Part shown: positions 26,090-36,510 of the stretch, piece after piece | Layout of the letters: every line of letters begins with the position of its first letter | Position numbering within the stretch: position 1 is the stretch's first letter | Assembly: GCA_031763025.1 (NCBI GenBank) | Contig: JASSKH010000001.1 | Span: 5,930,024-5,994,023, forward strand | Direction: 5' to 3' | Length of the DNA stretch: 64,000 bases | Source of the DNA: Macrocystis pyrifera | Lineage: Eukaryota; Sar; Phaeophyceae; Laminariales; Laminariaceae | The notes under the pieces: generated by a model | Told to the model about the DNA's origin: nothing | Databases searched by the model: none | The model's input: only the letters and a program-made list of their open reading frames with translations | Translations under genes and position numbers: made by a program

Positions 26090-26655
26090 CTCACGTATGT
26101 TGCAACTCTTGTTACCGAACAAGTCACCCATTCATTGCCGAATTTGCCAGCAGTTGAACCGCGTATGTCAGCCGTTACCGAAAATGTTAGCTGTTTCGAA
26201 CATGTAAGTTAGTTGTTTCGGACGTGTCAGCCGAACATGAAAGTACGCTGATGCCAAACATGTCGGCCCCTGCCAACTCTTTTTACCGAACATCCCAGTT
26301 TTTACCGAACATGTCAGCCCTCACCAAGATAAAGATGCCGTTCGTCACCGAATGTGCCAGCCGGTACCAAACACTTCAAATAGTTGTCACCGAACATGAC
26401 CTATGTATGTCCTTACCGAATGTGCCAGTCATTCGCACCAGCGTTAACGAATGTGAGTCGTTTCGGAACATGCCAACCGCTACAGAACATGTCTTCGAAC
26501 TGTTAACGGAACAGGTACCGTAAAAGCAATCCGTCATTTACAGAATAATCTTTACCGAATGTGCCAGCCCTTTTAACCGAACATACGAGAGTTACCGAAT
26601 GTGTCAACCGTTAGCAAACACAAGTTGGAACCAAACACGTCAACCCGTAATTACC
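26090..26655 (+). repeat. Degenerate minisatellite 'TTACCGAACATGTCAGCC'
   Basis: At least fifteen irregular units of about 20-40 bp with the core ACCGAACATGTCAGCC. No spacers or coding value. Confidence 0.88.
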
Positions 26656-27319
26656 AACATGCCCATTGGCCTTGCCAGACACACATCACTCTTCATGCGG
26701 GTCGGGATGGGATGGAAAGTACAAATGATAAGAGAAGTGGGGATGCGCGACTCACACACACAAAACGAACACAAAACGAACGAAAAAACAAGAGCGAACA
26801 AACATTTATTCATGCAAGAAGCAGAACGATTAGCCGTCGAATTAAGGAAGTTGAACAACTGAGGGCGTACTTCCGGACCGACCGCAAAAAGCACACCCCA
26901 CTGAAAGTTGCCCTGCAATGCCATCCAGCAGCAGCAACAGCAATAAATTACGAGCATACCTCTCCGGTTGGAGATACAAGGAATGTGTATACATTAATAT
27001 GAAGACCAAGCGGTCCTTACATTTCCGCCCACATAGAACTCTGTCCCGAGCGTTGAAAAATGTTGAGTATATTTCAACTCTCTTGTCGAAGCTTGGCCAA
27101 GGTGTACACAGTCCTCGGGAGAACCGCTGGGGGAACCGTTAGGGAAAGAGAGCCGTTGATTAGAATAGCCGTTGGGGTAGGTTGAGGCGTGGCGTGTTTT
27201 TCCCCCCTCTTTGGCTGCTGCCTTCGAACAGCATGGATTTATTTATCTATATATATACTATACAGGCTGCTCCTTGAAAAAATCATGTGGCTGCTCACTA
27301 ACAACAACACTGTTTTCCA

Positions 27320-27402
27320 GTGCATGTTCCTCCGACGACCCCCTTGTTGTCAACGCCGCCTCGAAAAATCAAGCAACTCCCTCGGCGCCACTCCCCGTGT
27401 AG
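27320..27402 (-). repeat. Decayed duplicate of the R3H gene terminal exon
   Basis: In minus orientation it matches the 3' half of exon 6 (GGAGTTGCTTGATTTTTCGA, GAGGCGGCGTTGAC and the following GTCGTCGGAGGA). It lies about 170-250 bp beyond the stop codon of that exon. Confidence 0.85.
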
Positions 27403-27570
27403 ATCATTCCTCCTTGGCTGCTGTCTTGAAAAAAACTAAACGCATTTGTCTTTTCTCCCTAGCCTACAACAACTCTGATATCTCAAGAACGTTATCGCTG
27501 CTTCCAGTAAAAATATCTCATCTCTCAAAAACTTTATCGCTGCTTCCAGTAAAAATATAGCTATTCACAA

Positions 27571-27725
27571 CTATTTTCGAGCGCATCCTCCTTCGACGAC
27601 CCCCCTCGTCAACGCCGCCTCGGACGAAAAAATCAAGCAACTCCCACGGCACCACTCGTTGGTGGTGGCGCGGTCCCCAGACCCGCTTCCCCGCATCGCT
27701 CCGAGGGGCGCGACGATGGCAACGC
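27571..27725 (-). CDS. R3H gene exon 6 (terminal)
   Basis: Completes Gly233 and encodes VAIVAPLGAMRGSGSGD, TNEWCRGSCLIFSSEA and a stop (TAG, 27573-27571). Acceptor CCTGCAG|GC with a good pyrimidine tract. Entry phase matches exon 5. Confidence 0.7.
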
Positions 27726-29251
27726 CTGCAGGAACAATACAGCAAGGCAACACGAGGAGGCGGTTACAGGAAAAGGTGTAACGGGGCGGTTAGTCAGACA
27801 CCAGAGGCTGCGAACGTTGCGTTTTTTTTTTTTTTACTGCAGTATCATCTCAAACGTGGGTACAGGAGTATCGCAAAGCCAACCCAAAAAAAAAAAAGAG
27901 GAAAAAAAAACGAAATCATTAAGGCCCTAACGAAAAACGAAAAACGAAAAACAAAACCCATCTAGGGTGGGAGGTTTCTGTACCAATAAAATAGAAGAAC
28001 ACCCACACTAAAGACTCCCATCGTAGCAACACACGTCCAGACACAAGCACAGGCATGGAAACCATGAACACACACACACACACACCTGTGAGCGCCCTCC
28101 CCCCCCCCGCAGGGCCGCCCTCGTCCCCGTTGCCCCTCAGCCTGGTCTGGACTACGAACTCCGTCAGAGATGCGCCAGGCGATGCTAATGACGCGCGGGA
28201 CGTCGGAATGGTGACACATACGATGCGCCCGCCGATGGTTTCTTCGCCTTGTTTGAATTGAGGGGGGCAGGGGGAGGGGGCGAGGAAGGGGAGAGCGAGG
28301 GGGGGGGTGGAGGGAGGGAGGGAGGCAGGGAGGGAGGGAAGTAGGGAGGGAGGGAGGGAGGGAGGGAGGGAGGGAGGGAGGGAGGGAGGGAGGGAGGGAG
28401 GGAAGGAGGCAGGGAGGGAGAGACGGAGGGAGGGAGGGAGGGGGGTGGATGAGTTTCAAACCAGACGATGGCAAGCGTGAAGCGTTGCCGTATGGATGTT
28501 GCGCGTTGAGGGGAGGGGGGGGGGGGGGGGGGGGGGGGGGTACTCGAAATCATTCATCACCGCACTCGTGTGATCAGAGGGGCGGGGGGATATTCATAAT
28601 CGAATAAAAACGGTGTCGCGACAAGATTAAGGCGTTCCAATACGGATGTATTAGATGAGAACGAAAATTGAACTGAAAAAGCGGTGCTCTCCTCGCACCC
28701 TCAACGGGATTCCGTTTTCTTCGGGTGGCCGCTCGCTAGCTATTAACAGCTCACTATTAAGGGGGTCCATAGTTAATAGGACCTATGGTATACACAAAAA
28801 CCTATATATTTGCCTATTTTTACTAAATATTTGGTCCTATTTACTATGGTCCCCCGTAATAGCTCGGTCGATCGAACTGCGCGGTCTGGTCTGTCCATCT
28901 CCCGCGGCTCACAACACACCCGCCAGCGAAAAAAAAAAAGCGAAACGATGAAAAAAAAAACAATGCGTGCCGTCATCACCGAGCGTAACGTGTACCCCGC
29001 CTGTTTTTTTCCTCGTGAGCGTGCTACCAAGCCACTCTCTCCGAAATTTCTCCCCCAGAAAAATCCACGAAAACTTAACTCTCTACGCCAACACGAAACC
29101 CACTCTCTGCGAAATATCTACGAAACCTCATCGAAAATTCTTCGAAAATTCTTATGAGCATTATACTGCGGTAGTTTGAAAAGTATAAAAACTATCAATG
29201 AAAACTACTGGTGCAACAGGAATGGCTGCCGTAAAACATGAATTGAACGGA

Positions 29252-29283
<32 letters not shown>

Positions 29284-32200
29284 TGCTCATGTTATGCATG
29301 GCGCGCGGGCGGGGGGGGGGGGGTACTCATTACCATGCATGGCCGTAGTCATATGACCATAGACCCTCGCATCTCTACAGTGCCGGGACGGAGCGCGTCG
29401 GGTTTTCACCGACCAGGCAGACATTGCTTGCACCAAGCGCGAAGCGAAACGTGAGGTGTTGGGCGAGTCGCATGAAGGGTGAGCTGTATCCTTACTAAAA
29501 AACCGCTCGTGAGGCGGACTTGTAAATGGATGTCAGCTCCGACGACTTAATTTATTTTCTGGAGTGGCTACTTCCAGAGAGATGGGGGGGGGGGGGGGGG
29601 GGGGGGGGGGGGTGTACTCGATAGGAGAGATGTACTCGATCTCATGCATGGCCGTAGTCGTATGACCATAGACCCTCGCATCCCTACAATGCCGGGACGG
29701 AGCATGTCGGGTTTTCACCGACCAGGCAGACATTGCTTGCACCAAGCGCGAAGCGCCGTGAGGTGTCCGGCGAGTCGCATGAAGGGTGAGCTGCATCCTA
29801 GTAAGAACCGCCTGTGAGGCGGACTTGCATATGGATGACAGCCTCAATGAGTTAGTTTATTTTCCGGTGTAGTCACTTCCAGAGACAGCAATGGGAGTAC
29901 TATGTAACTGCCTCTTGGGTGCCTTACCTTGAACACTACGTGATACGATCATTTCCCTTGTGCAGAGTAAAGGTTCTTTACTTCGCACAAATGATCTCAC
30001 TCGACAACCAGCTGTGGGCGACCGCTAAAAAAAAAAAAAAAAAAAAAAAAACGGTACCCTGGATGTCTAGCTCACGTAGTGAGCGGCATGTTTTACAGTG
30101 TCGTTGCCAACCGACGCCAACCCAACCGGGGGGGGGACAGATACGCTACGCAGACCGGTGTCCGCAGACTCACTTTTCGACCGTAGCATCTGATACTGGC
30201 ACAGCGCGTGTAGAAGGAGGCGATGGAAAGGGGAAGGGCCAAGGGGTACCAGAAGCGTCGCGCTAGCCGCATGCTCCTCCCCCCCCCCCACCCCCGTTTC
30301 CACTGTTGGCTTCGCTGTGAGCGCCGAGCGCAGGGCGGGAGGCACGTCTGCAGGTGCTTGTCCACCCTGTGAGGGACGTAAAAAGTGGGGGGGGGGGGGG
30401 GGGGGGGGGGTTGCGCCCAAGTAGGTCGTAGCTCATGAAGTGTGTTCGTTTGCTGAAAAAAACAAGCATGTTTCCCGAACAAATGTGTTTGTCTGCTACA
30501 ACAACGCTCGTGCGTCTGCTAAAAGCCGGGTTTGCCCAAAAGAAAAAACGCCACGTTTGTTCGTCGGTTTCCTGAAACGGTCGAGTTTTTGTTCGGTTCG
30601 TTTTGCCGAGCAAGCTCGTTTCGTTTTGCTTTGCTACTGGAACAGTTTTGTCAAATTTGGTGAACTTTTTTGCGAGGGATTGCCTCGTCCCTTTGACTGC
30701 TCCAAGGGCTGGCTTGCTGCCCACCGATCAGTGCGTCTATCCACAAGTTTGCGCAATTTCGCGTGAACGAGCCAACACCAGGGCCCGAAAACCCATCCCG
30801 CCGGTGCCACAACCCCGCTTTACCTCGGCGAAACCTTCCAGCAACTCCTCCAGCCCCACCATGAAGTCCAGCAGGGCAGAGCTGCGCAGCGCACGCACCA
30901 CAATGTCCCTCAGGCGTCGCTCTACCAAGAGGAACCTCTCTTCAGCAACTGCCGCCGCCGAAAACGTTGTAAACCGGGCGTCAAAGGTCATATACTATAC
31001 TTGGCCAACGGCAACATGTTAGTCCGCGGTAATATATCCGGTAACGGCAACATATGGCCCCTATATATGGCGCCGCCCCAACCGTTGGAACCCCCCTCTC
31101 CCGCAACTGCCGCCGCCGTAAATATTGCAAACCGGGTGTCAACGGTAACCTATACTACTACCAGCAGTCAGCGGTAATAAAATTGTCAACGGTAATATAT
31201 TTAGTCAGCGGTAACAACGCAGTCCATACGTAGAAACACACGGGTGTCCCTATCGCGTCGCTCCACCAAGAGGACCCTATCTCCCGAAGGTGTCGCCGTC
31301 GTAAAAGCTGCAAGGCGGGGGTCACCGTAATATTGTACCCCAGGTACCGAGAATAATTACGGGGGGACCATAATAAATAGGACCAAATATTGTGAGTAAA
31401 AATAGGAAAATAGATATAGGTTTTTGTCTGTACCGCAGGTCCTATTTACTATGGTCCCCGTAATAGTCAACGGTAATACCTTTGTCAACGGATATATATA
31501 TCAGTCAGCGGTTTTTAGCGTGGTAGTTAACGGTACATCGTAGGATGGATGCCCCTAAGGCGTCGCTCCGCCGGGAGAAATTTCTTTTGCGCAACCGCCG
31601 CCACCGCCAATGTCGCTGGATCGGGCGCCAACGGGACTGCAGTATTATTACGGAGGACCGTAGTAAATAGAACCTACGGCACACACAAAAACCTATATAT
31701 ATCCCTATTTTTACTATCACTATTTGGTCCTGTTTACTATGGATCCCCGAAATAGTTAACAGTAAACTATGATGTCGCCCGTGCCCAGGTATCAGGGGTG
31801 AAAAAAAAAAAAAAAAAAAAAAAAAAAAACGAGATTTAGTCTGAGCACCAAGAGAGTCATCGCAGCTGAAGGCATGATGGCTTAGTAGTTCATACCAGTA
31901 AATAAGTATGAACAGTCAACGGTAACACAGTCAACGAAAACATAGTCCGGCCACTACTCAAGGGTGCCATCGCAGGCGAATGAAGGAAGAGAGATTTTGG
32001 AGCGCGGCAAGCGACAAGGATAACACTCACCTCCGAGGCAACGACTGACCGCCTTTCTTTTGAGGCTCAAGAAAGAAAAAACACGACACGCATACGTACG
32101 TAGCCCGGCCTTTGCACCAAAAACCTTCGTTCAGCATTTGCTTCGGTTGCTCTTCGCTTTGCGTCGGTTGGTCTTCGCCTCACTTCGCTTCGCTCGGCTT

Positions 32201-32874
32201 TGCCTTAGCTTCGCTTTACCGTCGCTTCTATTGTATTCACTTCACGCCCTCTAGCGCTAAGGCCCACTCGCACCTTTCCCAATCCCAGTACATCGCGTAC
32301 CCCCCGCCCCCCCAAAGACAAAAAAAACACATGCAAGATGGAGCTAGGTTGCGTCAAATCCGTCCTCCTCCTGTAGGCCTGCCGATTCCTGGCCTCTAGT
32401 GACCTACCCTCTTTTGCGTTTGTGGACCATTTTATCGCGGGGCGACAACGCCCCTTGTATCGCCTACGGCAATCTCAACGGTACTCCCAACGGTACTCCC
32501 AACGGCGCTCTCAACATCGTTCATACGGCGTGCTCAACGGCAGTCTCACCCAGCAGAGCTTAACAGAAGGGCAGGTATGTAGATCCAAAATGTCTATAAT
32601 AGTGTACGGCGCTACTCACTAGACCCACTTATTCGCAGACCCAAATACTGATGTTCGATTGGTCAAGCAGTGATGATACTCATGTTTGATTGGTCAAGCA
32701 GTGATTGTACTGATGTTTCATTGGTCAAGCAATGATTTTGACGGGGGTCAGGGTTTAGGGTTGCATAGAGTTTTCTCCCGGTTTTTCGTACGCAGGGCCC
32801 ATCAACCATATACCCAGCAGTGTCGAACCACCGGCAGACCACCCTCACCTCAACGGTACAGCAGTGCAATCAAA

Positions 32875-32905
<31 letters not shown>

Positions 32906-33062
32906 AATGAAACACGACCGGCTGACCTTCCCATTTCCTTCCCACGAACCGCCTCGCTCCCGGCATGGACGCCTGTTGCTTGGTGTGGCGCGTCGGCTGA
33001 AGGCCCTTCCGGATGCTCTCCCGTACCTCTTCTGCGTTGGCTGACTTGTTCTGGTCGGACAT
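27571..33062 (-). CDS. R3H-domain protein (R3HDM4-like), six exons
   Basis: Six minus-strand exons join in consistent phase to 284 codons including the stop. Residues 79-111 (ERFLLVERRLRDIVVRAL and LLDFMVGLEELLEGF) resemble the R3H-associated N-terminal domain; FHRLLLHALCQYQMLRSK followed by SEE (161-181) matches the R3H core, a single-strand nucleic-acid-binding fold. Human R3HDM4 has a comparable length and domain order; that comparison is from general knowledge. The C-terminal segment is Gly/Ser-rich. The gene converges on the ABCG gene. The start at 33062 is the most upstream ATG that fits, but an in-phase extension through an acceptor at about 33097 to a candidate exon at 35069-35184 is possible. 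Exons 3 and 6 have decayed tandem copies nearby. Confidence 0.75.
28051..28085 (+). repeat. (CA)n microsatellite at the exon 5 donor
   Basis: On the minus strand this is a GTGTGT run that begins exactly at the exon 5 donor GT, giving several overlapping potential donors. Confidence 0.85.
28086..28247 (-). CDS. R3H gene exon 5
   Basis: Encodes SEETIGGRIVCVTIPTSR and GASLTEFVVQTRLRGN, continuing the R3H fold after the split serine codon. Acceptor AACAAG|GC. It contains a G9 run in coding sequence (28099-28107). Confidence 0.75.
28265..28442 (+). repeat. GGGA/GGGAGGGA microsatellite (intron 5 of R3H gene)
   Basis: Around thirty GGGA units with rare interruptions. On the minus strand it supplies the CCCT-rich pyrimidine tract for the exon 5 acceptor. 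Confidence 0.9.
28511..28552 (-). repeat. G run with TACTCGA junction (C-tailed repeat remnant)
   Basis: About 29 Gs followed by TACTCGAAATC. This is the tail junction of the C-tailed family in minus orientation without a recognisable body. Confidence 0.6.
28755..28860. mobile_element. MITE family 1 copy (R3H intron 4)
   Basis: Ends ATTAAGGGGGTCCATAGTTA and CTATGGTCCCCCGTAAT, flanked by TA on both sides. Confidence 0.95.
29231..29535 (-). mobile_element. C-tailed dispersed repeat, copy 3 (minus)
   Basis: G runs (29231-29283 and 29311-29324) followed by TACTCATTACCATGCATGGC, TATGACCATAGACCCTCGCA, GTGCCGGGACGGAGCGCGTC and GGGTTTTCACCGACCAGGCA. Closely matches the next copy, so the two form a tandem pair. 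Confidence 0.8.
29583..29840 (-). mobile_element. C-tailed dispersed repeat, copy 4 (minus)
   Basis: G run at 29583-29612, then TGTACTCGATAGGAGAGATG, a second TACTCGATCTCATGCATGGC and the full body to GCGGACTTGCATATGGATGA. It shares the double GAGTAC junction with copy 1 at 15100. Confidence 0.82.
30174..30366 (-). CDS. R3H gene exon 4 (R3H core)
   Basis: Encodes GGQAPADVPPALRSALTA, a Gly-rich stretch and PFHRLLLHALCQYQMLRSK. Acceptor CTCACAG|G, donor AAAA|GTGAGT, exits in phase 1. Confidence 0.82.
30387..30410 (+). repeat. G run at the exon 4 acceptor
   Basis: On the minus strand this is a C homopolymer about 20 bp upstream of the exon 4 acceptor. Confidence 0.8.
30824..30994 (-). CDS. R3H gene exon 3 (R3H-associated region)
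   Basis: Encodes FDARFTTFSAAAVAEERF, LLVERRLRDIVVRALRSS and LLDFMVGLEELLEGFAE. Donor GAG|GTAAAG is good. The acceptor (TATAG|TATATG) is weak, so the 5' boundary is the least certain part. Confidence 0.72.
31050..31645 (-). repeat. Three decayed tandem copies of the R3H exon 3 start
   Basis: Segments at about 31059-31145, 31240-31335 and 31540-31645 repeat the exon 3 beginning (minus: CCCGGTTTGCAA, GGCGGCGGCAGTTGC, CTTGGTGGAGCGACGCC), separated by GTCAGCGGTAACA-type intron sequence. All lie on the 5' side of the real exon. Each carries stops or indels. Confidence 0.85.
31356..31464. mobile_element. MITE family 1 copy, inverted
   Basis: Ends ATTACGGGGGGACCATAATA and CTATGGTCCCCGTAAT. Lies between two exon 3 duplicates. 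Confidence 0.93.
31646..31752. mobile_element. MITE family 1 copy
   Basis: Ends ATTACGGAGGACCGTAGTAA and CTATGGATCCCCGAAA, with TA on both sides. Confidence 0.92.
32031..32065 (-). CDS. R3H gene exon 2 (35-nt microexon)
   Basis: Encodes ASKERRSVVASE with strong signals: pyrimidine tract ending CTTGAG|CC and donor GAG|GTGAGT. It bridges the phase-1 end of exon 1 and the phase-0 start of exon 3 exactly. Confidence 0.65.
32878..32905 (+). repeat. (CT)n microsatellite
   Basis: About fourteen CT units just downstream (in the sense of transcription) of R3H exon 1. Confidence 0.9.
32927..33062 (-). CDS. R3H gene exon 1
   Basis: Starts MSDQNKSANAEEVRESIRKG and ends GARRFVGRKWE plus one base. Donor GAAG|GTCAGC. 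In the same frame VSHPRRSSLSLL lies upstream of the ATG, preceded by CCAAAG, so this could be an internal exon instead of the first. Confidence 0.6.
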
Positions 33063-33138
33063 GAGCAGGGACAGGCTGGACCGTCGCGGGTGAGATACCT
33101 TTGGCAATCGCGCGATCGCACGATTCGAAAAAGGTCAG

Positions 33139-33140
33139 GG

Positions 33141-33171
<31 letters not shown>

Positions 33172-33400
33172 GTATTCATTTGTTGCTTGCCTTAGTCCTT
33201 TGACCATTGATCACGCATCTCTTTCGAGACGAAACATGCATGGATGACCGTAGTCGTATGACCATAGACCTTCGCATCCCTACAATACTGGGGGGATTGG
33301 GGGGGTTACTCATTTGGTGCTTGCCTTAGTCATTTGACCATTGACCACGCATCCCTTTCGAGACGGAGCTCGGGCGGGGGGGGGGAATGACGCAACTTTA
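33139..33400 (-). repeat. C-tailed repeat, variant subfamily (two partial copies)
   Basis: G runs at about 33140-33170 and 33290-33306, each followed by ACTCATTTG-like sequence, GCTTGCCTTAGTC, TTTGACCATTGA and CACGCATC, parallel in order to the main family (TACTCGAT, CGTAGTC, TATGACCATAGA, CTCGCATC). A piece of the main type (GACCGTAGTCGTATGACCAT) sits between them. Confidence 0.7.
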
Positions 33401-33470
33401 CGACCAACCGTGTATCACCTACTTCCTGGCCTGCGGCTGTGATATGTTTTAACAGGATCTGTGTGTTGAT

Positions 33471-33578
33471 ATTACGGGGGGCCATAGTAAGTAGGACCAA
33501 CGGTACACACAAAAAACCTACATATTTACCTATTTTTACTCAAAATTATTTGGTCCTATTTACTATGGTCCCCCGTAA
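33471..33578. mobile_element. MITE family 1, representative copy
   Basis: About 107 bp. The left end reads TTACGGGGGGCCATAGTAAG (consensus TTACGGGGGACCATAGTAAA) and the right end is its inverse (CTATTTACTATGGTCCCCCG and TAA). Inverted ends extend about 28 bp; the centre holds ACACACAAAAAACCTA and ATTTTTACTCAAAATTATTT. TA lies on both sides, as in the copies at 7351, 24323, 28755, 31646, 37003 and 54453, indicating a TA target duplication. No coding capacity. TA targets point to the Tc1/mariner superfamily, but the ends do not match the usual Stowaway ends, so the class is open. Confidence 0.95.
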
Positions 33579-33607
33579 TAGTACAAATTCAATTCAGAAA
33601 GCGCGTG

Positions 33608-33935
33608 CTAGACCATACAGATCACACAGATCATACAGATCATACAGATCATACAGATCATACAGATCATACAGATCATACAGATCATACAGATCATACA
33701 GATCATACAGATCATACAGATCATACAGATCATACAGGTCATACAGATCATACAGATCATACAGATCATACAGATCATACAGATCATACAGATCATACAA
33801 ATCATACAGATCATACAGATCATACAGATCATACAGATCATACAGATCATACAGATCATACAGATCATACAGATCATACAGATCATACAGATCATACAGA
33901 TCATACAGATCATACAGATCATACAGATCATGAAT
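33608..33935 (+). repeat. 9-bp satellite ATCATACAG, about 36 units
   Basis: Nearly perfect head-to-tail 9-mers. Because nine is a multiple of three, several frames on both strands stay open (HTD, RSY, MIC and YDL repeats), giving false long open frames. It grades at its right end into the GATC-rich family (TATCTATCTGTCTGTCCTGA), suggesting it was amplified from that repeat. Confidence 0.97.
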
Positions 33936-33995
33936 ATATCTATCTGTCTGTCCTGAAAGATCCACTACTGTAGATGATGACGTGAGGGGTCGACC

Positions 33996-34212
33996 ACGTG
34001 TCGAGGTGTGGAACGGTGCAAGATGGATGACGACAGCGACAGCGAGACTGCCAACGCTAGCACTGCCATCAACACCACCATCCACATCACCGGCAACAAC
34101 ACCAGCATCAATACCAAGAACAGCATCAGCATCAACACCAACAACAACAACACTAACACCGACCAACAGACATCAAGTATTCGCTTTGGGTACAATGATG
34201 GATCTGGGTGAC
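33996..34212 (+). other. Asn/Thr-rich low-complexity open frame
   Basis: A 67-codon frame from 34008 encodes an acidic start (MDDDSDSETA) and then an Asn/Thr/Ile-rich stretch built from AACACCA and ATCAAC repeats. No splice partners were found. It may be drifted simple repeat. Confidence 0.3.
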
Positions 34213-35068
34213 CATCATAGCTGCTACATCAGCATTCAGGGTACGGGGTGGTGGGGGGGTTCCCGCAGCCCAAATCCAACAAATGCCTCTCGCCATCTAG
34301 CAGCACGAAGCAGGGCCCTCAAGGAAAACAGAGGGCACTCGCCCCTCGTCACACCCCGCCCCCCCCCCAATCACAACTGATAAAAATAAGGAAATACCGC
34401 CCATCGAAGCGTTTCCAAACACGTTTCGAAGGCGTCTATCTCCAGTAGTGTGTACGGCTCACGTACCCCAGCTTCAAAAAAAAGGTTGATAGTCCGCACT
34501 AACTCTTCGTTACATCATCGAAAATTCCGAGAAATTTCACAGGCGATCGGGGCTACGGTTAGCGTCAGGGTTAATCCCTTTTTAGCTTATATACTGCACT
34601 TCCGTTTCGGGGACAAACCAGTCAAAGTCTTAAGTAATTTGTGACGAAAACGGGGCCGCAATCCTAACAAGAGGGTGAAAAAGGGCTCTGTCTACTGTAC
34701 TACCGTCCTGCAGTGTACAACACCGGACAACTCAGTCTAATAAATTCAAGAAATTCGCCCCCCCCCCCCCCAAAAAAAAGAGGGAGTACGTTCCTAAAAA
34801 GGGGTCAAGACTTAATCTCAACCATTTTGTCAAACGAGCTCTTAGGACTACAGGACTCCTCCCTCTCTCTACGTATCTCGGCGGTTTGTGCGGTGCAACT
34901 GTCCCCGCCAGGAAAAAAAAAGGAAAAAATGAAGATGAAAATGATTAAAAAAAAAAAACACTAATTTTGTCCCGAAAAATATGGAACGGTTGTATAGTAA
35001 TGTTCAATCTGAACGGTCCAAATAATTCGGGACACGGTGGTAATATACAAATGTGTGAATGAACTCAC
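34213..35068. other. Unassigned intergenic or intronic sequence
   Basis: A weak MITE family 2-like piece sits at about 34597-34660 (TTTCGGGGACAAACCAGTC). C and A homopolymers at about 34750-34775. No gene support. Confidence 0.35.
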
Positions 35069-35184
35069 CGTCAGGTGCTCGGCCTCTCCCTCCTCGTGGG
35101 CGTGTCGACCGCGAAGAAATTTCTCCACCCCCAGAAGGTTATCTGCGGTTCGGCCAGCGGGGATGGGTAAACCCCATTCATCAG
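35069..35184 (-). CDS. Candidate exon upstream of the R3H gene
   Basis: Minus strand DEWGLPIPAGRTADNLLG and VEKFLRGRHAHEEGEAEH with an excellent donor ACG|GTGAGT and acceptor ATGTAG|CT. It ends in phase 0, compatible with an acceptor at about 33097 upstream of the R3H start ATG. It could be a 5' coding exon of that gene or an unrelated exon. Confidence 0.4.
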
Positions 35185-36213
35185 CTACATGGTTGCATGG
35201 CGCATGGGTACATGGCGCATGGTACACGGCTGAAAATCGACTTCCTTTGCTGTTTGTTCCTACTCACCATTCTCCCAGCGCCTTTGTTTCCTCCGACCGA
35301 GGGGCTGGCGCCGCGCTTCCCCCCCTCCCCTAACAGCTGGCGCCAGCTGCACGGGTGCTGGCACTGTGTGGATGAGTCCGGAAGACCGACGCCTGCCATG
35401 TGTGTGAAGAACCAACACGGAATAAAAAGTCAAAAACAAAAAAAAAATAGCAATCAAATTTCAGGTCCTGTTCGCACGTGAAATATTCGGATTATGGTTA
35501 ACGTATGTACGGTGCGCTACATACCCGCGCCAGACAGGCAGGCAGACAGGGCGTCTTACGTCACAGGCATTATTAATACTAATAAGCCAAGAAACAAGCG
35601 AGGAAAAGGAGAGGTGGGGTCGCTTAAAAGAACTTTACATGTTTCCTCGTGCTCGAAAGGGTTTTCGATTGATTTTTCGAGGCGGTAAGCTGCCGGGGTG
35701 TGCGTCGGCCGCGGAACAAAAGGAAACGAAGTATATAAAGTGCGAGACACAAAAGAGACACGAAAAAGTTGCCTCGTTCGGTATACCGGGTGTGTAAACA
35801 GCGTAACGCCATAATAACAGATCATGGCAGCTCGTTTTTTGACCATGATGCTGCACCGATAGCGCTCAGACTGCGAGTGCTGTTGTCTCCCTCCCTCATA
35901 AGTACTAGTATCGGCCTCCTCTCATTGCGCACAGCCGTCGTAAAATAGCCTCCAGAGCTATCGTACCAGCATGATATGTGCGATACCAGTTCGTGCACAA
36001 AATAACAGAGGCGGCAAGAGCGCGTATAGACTACACGAGAGGGATCAGAGACGGTGGGGATTTTCGAGGGGCAAGAGAGACGTCGGGCATTCTGGATGGA
36101 AAAAAAAACAGAATAACGTTCCTTTCGTCTTGCGCTCCACGGAACCAATCGCAGGAACTGACAAAGATTTACCGAGAAACCATTACCCTTTATCGAAAAA
36201 AGTAAGGAACCAC
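35185..36213. other. Unassigned sequence
   Basis: No exon, repeat or RNA could be supported. Small open frames have no coding character. Confidence 0.35.
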
Positions 36214-36510
36214 AGCATTACCCAAATCTTGGGGCCCAGATACTGCCCAACTGTAGTATCCAAATCTTGGGACAGATACTACCTTACTAATAGTGTCCAA
36301 ATCTTGGGGCCCAGATACTGCCCATTAATAGTATCCAGATCTTGGGGCCTAAATACCACTCTAGTATCCAAATCTTGGGGCTCAGATACTACTCTAGTAT
36401 CCAAATCTTGAGGCCCAGACACTACCCTAGTATCCAAATCTTGGGGCCTAGATACTACCATATTGATATTAATAGTATCCAAATCTTGGGGGCCTAGATA
36501 CTTCCCTATA
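36214..36510 (+). repeat. Minisatellite, about eight units of 30-37 bp
   Basis: Units GTATCCAAATCTTGGGGCCC plus AGATACTACC are repeated head to tail with small length changes. Confidence 0.93.

Noticed and set aside
33439-34166. Open frames with HTD, RSY, MIC and YDL repeats
   Set aside because: Products of a 9-bp satellite with no stop codons, open in many frames at once.
36214-36510. Second CRISPR-like array
   Set aside because: Contiguous minisatellite units of variable length without spacers.
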